DNA of 29,858 nt from contig JAISBC010000039.1 of NCBI GenBank assembly GCA_031266385.1, forward strand, positions 1 to 29,858. The letters are read 5' to 3'. The stretch is from Holosporales bacterium. Lineage in GTDB: Bacteria; Pseudomonadota; Alphaproteobacteria; RUG11792. The stretch's first letter is position 1. Each line of letters opens with the position of its first letter. The position numbers were made by a program, and so were the translations under genes. Below are positions 22,862-29,858 of this stretch, piece after piece. The notes beneath the pieces are model-generated. The model was given only the letters and a program-made list of their open reading frames with translations, was not told where the DNA came from and did no database searches.

Positions 22862-24775
22862 TCATTCGACCGTGACAGATTTCGCTAAATTTCTTGGCTT
22901 ATCAGCATCGAGTCCTTTAGCCTTCGCCGTATAGTAGGCCAGGAGGTGGACGGCCATCGCGAATGATAAGGGCCTCAGTAATTCATCGGTCTGATTTTCC
23001 TGAGGTACAGCATCTTCGTGGAAGATAATGCAGTCTGCTAAATTATTATTTTCAAGGTCCTCGATGAATGGTATCGCTCGATCAGTCGTAAGGAAAATAA
23101 CGGGACCATGGCGCGCAAGAATTTCTTGAGTATTAGAAAGAGTTTTATCAAAATAACGATCGAAAGGAGCAATAACGATAGAGTAAACATTAGAATCGAT
23201 CATGGCGATGGGGCCATGCTTTGTCTCCCCAGATGGATATCCTTCGGCACTAATATATGACAATTCCTTCATTTTTAATGCACCCTCAAGAGCGATGGGA
23301 TAGCTACATCCACGCCCCATATAAAGCATACTTTTACTATCTTTTATTTTTTCTGCGATAACTTTTATTTTATCCTTGCCCAGTAAAATTGAATGCATAA
23401 TATTTTTTATTATTCTTACATCGAGATTATTCTTCTTTATGGTTAACATTAGCATAGCCATCGCCTGAGCGATGAATGACTTAGTCGATGCCACTCCGAT
23501 TTCGAATCCCGCCAAAGTCTTCAGGTTATGGCCAGCTTCCCGAGCAATCGAGCTTGAGTCAACGTTGACGATCGATAACGTATCTAACCCCAGCTGATTG
23601 GCCTTTCTCATCGCGGCCAGCGTATCGATGGTCTCTCCGGACTGGCTTATGAAGACGTACAAAGAATCCTTGGGAGATACTAGGTTTCTGTATCTAAATT
23701 CTGAGGCAATCTCGACATCAACATGAATTCCAGCCATCTCTTCTATCCAATATTTCGAAAGGAGGCCAGCGTAAAATGAAGTCCCACAGGCGATGATATA
23801 AATACTCCTGTAATGTGAAATATCAAAATCACAATTAAATTGAGTAATCATGTTATCGATGACAATCGGCTCCTCAGATATTTCTTTCATCATAAAATCT
23901 TCGAATCCATTTTTCCCGACGTCGGCCATTGATATGGTATTCTGGACTTTATCTCTTTCGATGGATTCCCAATTCTCCGTTAGAATCCTGTAATTTAATT
24001 GATCTGATTTTTCACAGATCACGTAATCTCCTTCCTCAAGATATGATATTTCATCACATAATGTTGATAAGGCGATGGCGTCTGATGCTATATAGAAATT
24101 GAGTTTGTCATTACTCAAACCGATTGTCATCGGGGCCCCTCTTTTAGTCCCGATTATTATATTTGGAGCCAGATCATAAATAGCGACGATCGCAAAAGTT
24201 CCGCTTAATTGAGCAATCGTATTTTTGAAGGCATCGATGAATTCGAGACCGTTCTTTAAGTGGTTGGAAATCAACTTAGCGATAACCTCTGAATCAGACT
24301 CTCCGTCAAACTCGAAATTATCTCTAATGAGGGAATTTTTTAATTCCCTATAATTCTCGATAATTCCATTATGAACGATGGCTACCCCGTTCGATGTATG
24401 AGGATGTGCATTCTGAGGGCTAACTTTGCCGTGAGTTGCCCATCGGGTATGACCGATCCCAATAGACCCCCTCCCTAACTCTTCATAATCAGTCTCCTGC
24501 TGTACTACGCTTCTGTGCTCCGTGTCTCCTATCAAAAACTCTGATTCTGAAGGTTTGGAAGGAGGTCTAACCACTCCTTCCGTCTGATTTTTTGTTACTA
24601 GATCTTCGAGGACTTCTATTTTCCCGATCGTTTTGATGGTTTGTAGGACGGAATTATCATCGATATAGGAAATTCCAGCAGAATCGTATCCCCTATATTC
24701 GAGCTTACGGAGTGAGGCAATGAGATCCCCAATGACATCGTCTTTCTTACTCAAAATCGAGATGATTCCGCACAT
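22862..24775 (-). CDS. glmS: Glutamine-fructose-6-phosphate aminotransferase (with an in-frame insertion)
   Basis: GlmS makes glucosamine-6-phosphate from fructose-6-phosphate and glutamine, the entry to UDP-GlcNAc for peptidoglycan and lipid A. The product is 637 residues (609 in E. coli). Cys2 is the glutaminase nucleophile (MCGII); LEYRGYDSAGI, HTRWATHG and VHNGIIENY follow. The two SIS sugar-isomerase domains show ACGTSFYAG and ISQSGETIDT. The C-terminus PRNLAKSVTVE is canonical. About 36 extra residues lie at about 66-101, between VTKNQ and GIGHTRW, where E. coli has a short loop. The DNA for these residues is strongly palindromic (see separate entry). No glmS ribozyme is apparent in the 64 bases upstream. 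The ribosome-binding site is weak. Confidence 0.98.
   Translation of the reverse strand: MCGIISILSKKDDVIGDLIASLRKLEYRGYDSAGISYIDDNSVLQTIKTIGKIEVLEDLVTKNQTEGVVRPPSKPSESEFLIGDTEHRSVVQQETDYEELGRGSIGIGHTRWATHGKVSPQNAHPHTSNGVAIVHNGIIENYRELKNSLIRDNFEFDGESDSEVIAKLISNHLKNGLEFIDAFKNTIAQLSGTFAIVAIYDLAPNIIIGTKRGAPMTIGLSNDKLNFYIASDAIALSTLCDEISYLEEGDYVICEKSDQLNYRILTENWESIERDKVQNTISMADVGKNGFEDFMMKEISEEPIVIDNMITQFNCDFDISHYRSIYIIACGTSFYAGLLSKYWIEEMAGIHVDVEIASEFRYRNLVSPKDSLYVFISQSGETIDTLAAMRKANQLGLDTLSIVNVDSSSIAREAGHNLKTLAGFEIGVASTKSFIAQAMAMLMLTIKKNNLDVRIIKNIMHSILLGKDKIKVIAEKIKDSKSMLYMGRGCSYPIALEGALKMKELSYISAEGYPSGETKHGPIAMIDSNVYSIVIAPFDRYFDKTLSNTQEILARHGPVIFLTTDRAIPFIEDLENNNLADCIIFHEDAVPQENQTDELLRPLSFAMAVHLLAYYTAKAKGLDADKPRNLAKSVTVE
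24481..24581 (-). repeat. Two adjacent inverted repeats inside the glmS insertion
   Basis: GGAAGGAG (24557-24564) and CTCCTTCC (24574-24581) are perfect 8-base arms around 9 bases. Next to it, CTTCATAATCAG (24481-24492) and CTGATTCTGAAG (24541-24552) are complementary at 11 of 12 positions around 48 bases. Together they cover almost exactly the codons (about 24473-24580) absent from E. coli GlmS. This is the architecture of an in-frame palindromic element of the general kind known from Rickettsia; I cannot assign a family. Confidence 0.6.
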
Positions 24776-24839
24776 ATGCTCAAATTTATGCTCAAAAACT
24801 ACGCAGGCTTATTATGACACAAAATAGACGATCGGTGGC

Positions 24840-26900
24840 CTAAACGTCCTTCATCGATAATTTTATTCGATCCTTTTCATCGATTCCTATGACTTTAACC
24901 TGAACCTCCTGCCCATAATGTAATACATCGGCGACGGATGGAACCTTGTGATTGGCTATATTGCTAATGTGCACCAGTCCCTCCTTATTACCAATCGAAA
25001 CGAACGCTCCGAAGTCTGTAATTTTCGTGACTTTGCCAGTGAAGATGGTGCCGATGTCTGGCGGGCAACAGACTGCCTTTATCGACTGTAAGGCTTCTTC
25101 GATCCGAATTTTGTCGGGCGAAAAAATTGATACCACTCCGCTCTCATCTATATCAATCTTGGCCTTCGTTCTCTCGCATATTTCTTTGATGGTTTTTCCT
25201 CCGGCTCCTATCAAATCGCGAATCTTATCCTTTCCGATCATGATGGTGTGGGTCCTCGGAGCATTTTCATTGAGTTCATCCTTGGCTCGGGAAATGGTTT
25301 TCTGCATGATATCTAGGATATGTAGCCTCCCGGTTTTGGCTTGATCGAGCGCCTTCCTTAGGATCTCCTCGCTGATACTGGGAATTTTAATATCCATCTG
25401 CAGGGCAGTTATACCATTCATCGTTCCAGCGACCTTAAAATCCATATCTCCTAGATGATCCTCATCACCCATAATATCCGAAAGGATGACGAAATCGGAT
25501 CCATCCTTGATGAGGCCCATAGCGATCCCAGCGACCGGAGCCTTCAGAGGAATTCCGGCGGCCATCATCGACAAGGATGATCCGCAGACGGTGGCCATCG
25601 AGGAAGATCCATTCGATTCGGTTACATCCGAGACTATCCTGACGGTGTATGGGAAGCTATCTTTAGCCGGAAGAACCGGACTTAAGGCCCGCCAGGCGAG
25701 CTTCCCATGACCAACTTCCCGCCGCCCAGGGGCTCCAATTCTCCCGGTCTCACCGGTTGCATATGGAGGAAAGTTGTAATGCAGCATAAATCTTTCTTTC
25801 CGATCGCCGACGAGATCGTCCATTATCTGTTCGTCTGAGCTAGAGCCCAAAGTCGAAACGACGATGGCCTGAGTCTCTCCACGAGTGAAGAGGGCGCTTC
25901 CGTGAACTTTCGGGAGGAAGTCGATCTCACAGGAAATATCTCGGATTTGATCCGATTTCCTACCATCGATTCGTTCTCCAGTCTTTAGGAGATTTCCTCG
26001 CATTTCACCGGCCAGGACAATCTCGAACAGACTGTCGAGAATTACCTTCGCATTCTCATCACCAAATTCCTCGAATACCTCATCTTTAGCTGCTTCAAAA
26101 CACTCATTCCGCCTGAGTTTATCTTGAATCTTCAGGGCGTCCCTGATTTTTTGAACCGAAAACTTTTCGATCTTTTTCAGGGTCTCGCTATATTCTTCTT
26201 CGAATGGAATGACCTGCAGCCGTGGCTTTCCGGCTTTCTTCACGAAATTCTCGATCATATCGAGGACCGGCTGGAATGATCGGAATCCGAACATTACGGC
26301 CTCGAGCATGACATCTTCTGGCAGCTCGAATGCCTCAGATTCCACCATCAAAATTCCATCGCGCGTTCCGGCGACGACTAGATCGAGATCAGTGGCCTGT
26401 GTCGGGTTCAGGATATATCCAGTATCTTTGGTATGGCCAACCTTACACCCGGCAACCGGCCCGAGGAATGGGGCCCCGGATATACAGAGGGCAGCCGACG
26501 CTCCGATCATGGCGGCAATTTCTGGATCATCATGAGGGGAATAACTCAGGACCGTACAGACGACCTGTACCTCGTTCAGGAATCCACTCGGAAAGAGGGG
26601 CCTGATTGGGCGATCGATCAACCGTGCGATCAAAACCTCCCGATCTGAGGGTTTGCCTTCTCGTTTTAAGAAGCCACCTGGAATCTTACCGGCCGCATAA
26701 AATTTTTCTTGATAGTTTATGGTCAGTGGGAAGAAGCTCGCATCGACCGAGATCTTTTTTGAAAAAACGGCGGTGCAGAGGACGACGGTATCTCCGAACC
26801 TGACGACGACGGCACCATCGGCCTGCCGAGCAATCTTACCGGTCTCGAGAGATAGTGTCCTCCCGGACCAGGATATTTCTTCCGTTTTAATTGAAAACAT
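24840..26900 (-). CDS. pnp: Polyribonucleotide nucleotidyltransferase (PNPase)
   Basis: PNPase degrades RNA 3' to 5' by phosphorolysis. The 686-residue product has two RNase PH domains joined by a helical domain. The second carries FTRGETQAIV, GRREVGHGKLAWRAL and SDVTESNGSSSMA; the catalytic Asp pair region DIMGDEDHLGDMDFK is intact. A KH domain follows (about 551-616, GAGG at its GXXG loop). An S1 domain (617-686) ends the protein at KLSMKDV. E. coli PNPase has 711 residues; the tail beyond S1 is missing here. The usual neighbour rpsO is absent upstream, where the divergent map gene lies. AAAGGA stands about 12 bases before the ATG. Confidence 0.99.
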   Translation of the reverse strand: MFSIKTEEISWSGRTLSLETGKIARQADGAVVVRFGDTVVLCTAVFSKKISVDASFFPLTINYQEKFYAAGKIPGGFLKREGKPSDREVLIARLIDRPIRPLFPSGFLNEVQVVCTVLSYSPHDDPEIAAMIGASAALCISGAPFLGPVAGCKVGHTKDTGYILNPTQATDLDLVVAGTRDGILMVESEAFELPEDVMLEAVMFGFRSFQPVLDMIENFVKKAGKPRLQVIPFEEEYSETLKKIEKFSVQKIRDALKIQDKLRRNECFEAAKDEVFEEFGDENAKVILDSLFEIVLAGEMRGNLLKTGERIDGRKSDQIRDISCEIDFLPKVHGSALFTRGETQAIVVSTLGSSSDEQIMDDLVGDRKERFMLHYNFPPYATGETGRIGAPGRREVGHGKLAWRALSPVLPAKDSFPYTVRIVSDVTESNGSSSMATVCGSSLSMMAAGIPLKAPVAGIAMGLIKDGSDFVILSDIMGDEDHLGDMDFKVAGTMNGITALQMDIKIPSISEEILRKALDQAKTGRLHILDIMQKTISRAKDELNENAPRTHTIMIGKDKIRDLIGAGGKTIKEICERTKAKIDIDESGVVSIFSPDKIRIEEALQSIKAVCCPPDIGTIFTGKVTKITDFGAFVSIGNKEGLVHISNIANHKVPSVADVLHYGQEVQVKVIGIDEKDRIKLSMKDV

Positions 26901-26987
26901 CTCGAATAATTTTCCTTTCCCTTTGCCAAAGATAAATTAACTTTTTTATCGATTTTCTCGATACGCGCGGTCATGTTAACACAACGA

Positions 26988-27047
26988 CCTCCCGCCCCGC
27001 CATGAAAAACACAAGGCTTTTTGGGAAAAGGCTGTTTTTTCGGGAGG
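26988..27047. repeat. Inverted repeat between pnp and map
   Basis: CCTCCCG (26988-26994) and CGGGAGG (27041-27047) are perfect 7-base arms around 46 bases within the 196-base divergent region 26901-27096. The interior has a direct repeat of AGGCT and a T6 run. I could not find a convincing promoter on either strand of this region, although promoters for both pnp and map should be here. The right arm looks like a ribosome-binding site but is too far from the map start. Confidence 0.3.
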
Positions 27048-27096
27048 ATTGAATATATCCTGTGAGCCGCATACTACTGATGTCGAAATATAAGGG

Positions 27097-27846
27097 ATGG
27101 CAGATATTATCCTGCACGATATGAACGAATTGCTCGATATGAAGAGGGCATGTCGTCTCGCAGGTGATGTCCTGCGATATATCGAGCAATTCGTCGTTGA
27201 GGGAGTATCGACTGGGGATCTCGATCAGCTGTGTCATGAATATATCACTGAGCATGGGGCGATTTCTGCAACTCGCAATTATAACGGCTTTCCAGGATCG
27301 ATTTGTACCTCAGTAAATCACGTTATTTGTCATGGAATTCCGGGGCCATACAAGCTCAAAAAAGGCGATATAATCAATATTGATGTGACGGTCGCCCTCG
27401 ATGGATGGCACGGAGATACCAGCAAGACATTTCTCGTTGGGAAATGCTCTAAACTGGCAGAAACCCTGGTCAAGGCCGCCGAGAAGGCGTTATTCGTCGG
27501 GATCGAAGCCGTGAAGCCATTCGGGCATTTCGGAGACATAGGAGTGGCCATTCAAAAATTTGTTGCACAGACTGGATTTTCGATTGTTCAGGATTACTGT
27601 GGCCACGGGATCGGGAAAGAATTTCATGCGGATCCACTCGTCCTCCATTATGATTGCCGTGAAAAACGTGAACAAATACTGCCGGGGATGTTCTTCACGA
27701 TAGAACCGATGCTGAATGTTGGGTCCTGCAAGACCAAGGTCCTGAACGATGGTTGGACGGTCGTTACCGTCGATAAATCCCTCTCCGCGCAATTCGAACA
27801 TACCATCGCCGTAACTGAGGATTCTGTCGAGATTTTGACGTTGTAA
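27097..27846 (+). CDS. map: Methionine aminopeptidase, type I
   Basis: This enzyme removes the initiator Met from nascent proteins. The 249-residue product aligns along its whole length with E. coli Map. The metal ligands are Asp96, Asp107, His170, Glu203 and Glu234; His79 is the substrate-binding histidine. Landmarks are NHVICHGIP, NIDVTVALDGWHGDTSKTF, YCGHGIGKEFH and TIEPMLN. There is no SH3-like N-terminal zinc domain, so it is type Ia. The ATG at 27097 directly abuts AAGGG, closer than a working ribosome-binding site should be, and an in-frame TAA lies three bases before it. The next Met codon (27121) has no better signal. A large inverted repeat lies in codons 10-33. Confidence 0.97.
   Translation: MADIILHDMNELLDMKRACRLAGDVLRYIEQFVVEGVSTGDLDQLCHEYITEHGAISATRNYNGFPGSICTSVNHVICHGIPGPYKLKKGDIINIDVTVALDGWHGDTSKTFLVGKCSKLAETLVKAAEKALFVGIEAVKPFGHFGDIGVAIQKFVAQTGFSIVQDYCGHGIGKEFHADPLVLHYDCREKREQILPGMFFTIEPMLNVGSCKTKVLNDGWTVVTVDKSLSAQFEHTIAVTEDSVEILTL
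27125..27194. repeat. 16-base perfect inverted repeat within the 5' end of map
   Basis: ACGAATTGCTCGATAT (27125-27140) is the exact reverse complement of 27179-27194. Within the 38-base loop, TCGCAGG (27158-27164) and CCTGCGA (27171-27177) form a second perfect stem. In RNA this would be a long stem with a nested hairpin starting about 28 bases into the coding region. The encoded protein aligns normally with E. coli Map here, so it is not an inserted segment. Confidence 0.7.
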
Positions 27847-27872
27847 TAATTTGTAACATTTAAACACTTTCG

Positions 27873-27902
27873 TTGTCCTGTCAGTAATGGGTATTCTAGC
27901 CT
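27873..27902 (+). promoter_or_regulatory. Weak candidate promoter for lpxC
   Basis: In the 88 bases between map and lpxC, TTGTCC (27873-27878) and TAGCCT (27897-27902) lie 18 bases apart. The -10 is the same hexamer as that of the secreted-protein promoter. The match is modest; lpxC may simply be read from the map promoter. Confidence 0.22.
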
Positions 27903-27934
27903 GAGCGCAAAGTGTATTTAAAATTAGAAAAGAG

Positions 27935-28867
27935 ATGAGTACTAAATTAAGATCGGAAGCAACCGTCGGGGCGGCCGTATCGTTTGAGGGGATTGGAGTT
28001 CACGGTGGAAATAGGGCGTCAATTAGGATCCTGCCGGCTCCGGATAATTTAGGGGTCGTCTTTAAGAGGACTGATATCTCCGGGAAGAATCCGTATATTT
28101 CGTTATCTCCGGAGGCCGTCGTATCCCCCGATCTGTGTACTCGAATAACGAATAATGACGGGATTACTATTTCCGTTATTGAGCATCTTCTCGCGGCCTT
28201 TCGGATTACGGGAATTACGAATGCCCTGGTGGAGGTCGATTCAGATGAAATCCCGATAATGGATGGTTCGGCCAAGGAATTCGTTGATGGAATTAAGGAG
28301 GTTGGAACCATAAGGCAGAGACCATCCGTCCCGGCGATCCTCATCAAAAAGGATGTGGTCGTTGAATGTCAGACAGGGAGAATAATAATTCGTCCGGCGA
28401 GGAAATATCACGTTGCGGTTAAATTGGATTATGCTCGGATCAATCCGGTCATCGGGAAATACAATCGATATTCGTTCGATTCAGAGGACGATCTGATTGA
28501 ATTATCTCGGGCCAGGACGTTCGGATGGAGCGAGGACTGGGAGGTAGTTAGGAGCCGGGGATTCGGCCTAGGGGCATCCGAAGAAAATACAGTTGGCATA
28601 GGCCCGGGTAACGAGATTTTGAATACTGGTGGCCTTCGATATCCGACTGAACTCGCGGCCCACAAATGCTTGGATCTACTGGGTGATTTGTTTATCCTGG
28701 GCTGTGATATTATCGGTAAGATAGAATGCCTGAATCCATCGCATGCCCTAAATAACGCCCTGTTGAAGACTCTGATGCTCGAACTTGAGGATCATGAACT
28801 AATCATGGAGCGGGAACAGTATAAATCCGCTAGCGAATGTTTTTCACGGGCCAGCCTCGTCCTATAA
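27935..28867 (+). CDS. lpxC: UDP-3-O-acyl-N-acetylglucosamine deacetylase LpxC
   Basis: LpxC carries out the committed step of lipid A synthesis, a zinc-dependent deacetylation. The 310-residue product has the zinc ligands His84 (in VIEHLLAAF), His243 and Asp247 (in HKCLDLLGD), the catalytic Glu83 and His270 (in NPSHALNN), and SRARTFGW. Near the N-terminus, VSFEGIGVHGG is typical. All expected residues are present, with a constant offset of five from E. coli. The ATG is preceded by the purine-rich AGAAAAGAG. Together with glmS, lptF and lptG it shows that this organism makes and exports lipid A. lpxC is away from the ftsZ cluster it often follows in other bacteria. Confidence 0.98.
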   Translation: MSTKLRSEATVGAAVSFEGIGVHGGNRASIRILPAPDNLGVVFKRTDISGKNPYISLSPEAVVSPDLCTRITNNDGITISVIEHLLAAFRITGITNALVEVDSDEIPIMDGSAKEFVDGIKEVGTIRQRPSVPAILIKKDVVVECQTGRIIIRPARKYHVAVKLDYARINPVIGKYNRYSFDSEDDLIELSRARTFGWSEDWEVVRSRGFGLGASEENTVGIGPGNEILNTGGLRYPTELAAHKCLDLLGDLFILGCDIIGKIECLNPSHALNNALLKTLMLELEDHELIMEREQYKSASECFSRASLVL

Positions 28868-28916
28868 TTCTGTCGGTTGGTAGTGCATGTAAGGGTGTAA
28901 TGGTTGTGTAGGAGTA

Positions 28917-29858
28917 CTATTTTTTAAATTTGTAGATTGTTTGGTTTTTATCGTTTTGAGCTTCCAGTATTCCGCGTTTCACTCCTTGTGTTAGGTCGCG
29001 GCTTGCGGTTGCCGATGAGATATTTTTTATCAAATTTATGTAATCCTTCCTTTTAAAATTATCTAGAAAATTTTTCGCATATACCAGGCGGGCTTCGAAA
29101 TTATCCACGGTCATCGGTTGTATTTGTGATTCCAGAATTTCCAGGGCTTGCATAACAATGCTTAACATAAATTCGATAAACTTTTCAGAGCTTCCGTCAT
29201 GGTCGCTCGATTGCAAGGCATCGTAGTATTCACTCTGATGCTTTTCCAGCAACTCCTCCAGGCAAACCAACCTAAAAACGGGATGCTGCTTGGCAAGTAT
29301 AAGTTGTTGCCATAAACGCCCCAAACGTCCATTCCCGTCAAGAAACGGATGAATAAATTCAAATTCATAGTGAAAAACGCAAGATTTTATAAGCAAACTA
29401 TCGGTGGCATCTTTCAAATACGTGAACAAATCGGCCATTAGCCCAGATACATTTTGGTAGGGAGGGGCGACGTGTACGACCTCAATCCCCTTTAACAGCC
29501 CGACTCCGCTTCGCCTAAAATTCCCGGCATCAGGTAGCAAATTTTTCATCATTATGCAGTGAATTTTCAAAAGATCTTCCATATTAAAGGCGTCAATTTG
29601 ATCAAACATTTCGTAAACGGTTATGGCGTTTTTTACGGCAATTATATCGTTTTTAGGAGCAACTACGGGTTGTCCGTTTAGAATATCGCTGACTTGCTCG
29701 ATCATTAGGCTATGCCCTTCAATGGCTAAACTGGATTTAACGGATCTGATGCCGGTGGTTTTTCTCAGATGAATATCACTATGCACCTTGAAATTACGAT
29801 GATCCAGCCGGCCTAAAATCATACATATCTTCTGGACGAGATTGACAACATCCGCCGT
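28917..29858 (-). CDS. Fic-domain protein with C-terminal winged helix (5' end outside window)
   Basis: The frame is open to the window edge (29858), so an ATG at 29822 is probably internal; 313 residues are visible. The residues before that Met (TADVVNLVQKIC) fit the N-terminus of known Fic proteins of this subfamily. Numbering from the Met at 29822, the inhibitory motif S-x-x-x-E-G is at 31-36 (SLAIEG), and the catalytic motif HPFLDGNGRLGR is at 158-169 with all key residues (His158, Asn164, Arg166, Arg169). Such proteins usually transfer AMP to protein targets, and the N-terminal Glu blocks ATP positioning. The C-terminus (about 250-301, RKDYINLIKNISSATASRDL) looks like a winged helix that could bind DNA. 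It is convergent with lpxC, 49 bases apart. No antitoxin gene is visible. Confidence 0.9.
   Translation of the reverse strand, partial: TADVVNLVQKICMILGRLDHRNFKVHSDIHLRKTTGIRSVKSSLAIEGHSLMIEQVSDILNGQPVVAPKNDIIAVKNAITVYEMFDQIDAFNMEDLLKIHCIMMKNLLPDAGNFRRSGVGLLKGIEVVHVAPPYQNVSGLMADLFTYLKDATDSLLIKSCVFHYEFEFIHPFLDGNGRLGRLWQQLILAKQHPVFRLVCLEELLEKHQSEYYDALQSSDHDGSSEKFIEFMLSIVMQALEILESQIQPMTVDNFEARLVYAKNFLDNFKRKDYINLIKNISSATASRDLTQGVKRGILEAQNDKNQTIYKFKK

Noticed and set aside
26723..26974. 83-codon minus-strand frame starting upstream of pnp
   Set aside because: Only about 24 codons lie outside pnp and the rest is pnp in another frame; it does not resemble the end of rpsO or any protein I know.
27049..27093. 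14-codon TTG-initiated leader frame before map
   Set aside because: The GGGAGG element ends one base before the TTG, too close to serve it, and nothing else supports translation.
26971..27255. 94-codon minus-strand frame opposite the start of map
   Set aside because: It is antisense to a well-supported gene, and part of it comes from the inverted repeat in map.

Overview
The window reads as a piece of an alphaproteobacterial chromosome, most likely from a host-associated lineage (Rickettsiales- or Holosporales-like; this placement is inference). Three things support Alphaproteobacteria. The str, S10, spc and alpha clusters are fused into one run. secY is followed directly by adk, rpsM, rpsK, rpoA and rplQ, with no rpsD before rpoA and no rpmJ. 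EF-Tu and S12 have alphaproteobacterial-looking sequences. A Sel1-repeat protein, a Fic protein and a palindrome-rich in-frame insertion in glmS fit a host-associated lifestyle but do not prove it.

Layout. Positions 3-194 (+) hold the C-terminal end of an unrecognised membrane protein. From 18734 down to 220 (all - strand) runs one tightly packed cluster: rpsL, rpsG, fusA, tuf, rpsJ, rplC, rplD, rplW, rplB, rpsS, rplV, rpsC, rplP, rpmC, rpsQ, rplN, rplX, rplE, rpsN, rpsH, rplF, rplR, rpsE, rpmD, rplO, secY, adk, rpsM, rpsK, rpoA, rplQ, bamE, tsaE. No gap exceeds 48 bases and several junctions are ATGA overlaps, so the machinery for ribosomes, elongation, secretion and RNA polymerase alpha probably shares one long transcription unit. 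That unit also carries an outer-membrane assembly lipoprotein and a tRNA t6A ATPase at its end.

Upstream of rpsL is an accessory stretch (18735-20658). It holds a small unrecognised secreted protein gene (-) with its own terminator and a Sel1-repeat gene (+). A 106-base upstream sequence occurs twice without gaps, once before rpsL and once before the secreted-protein gene. Each copy contains a TTGACA promoter and a conserved inverted repeat. This is the most distinctive regulatory feature I see.

Next come envelope and RNA-turnover genes: pnp, then glmS-lptF-lptG (- strand), then map and lpxC (+ strand). GlmS supplies glucosamine-6-phosphate for UDP-GlcNAc, LpxC commits UDP-acyl-GlcNAc to lipid A, and LptF/LptG extract finished lipopolysaccharide from the inner membrane. 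With BamE they indicate a real LPS-containing outer membrane. The window ends inside a Fic-domain gene (-) whose start lies beyond 29858. I saw no tRNA, rRNA, CRISPR array, transposase or phage gene.
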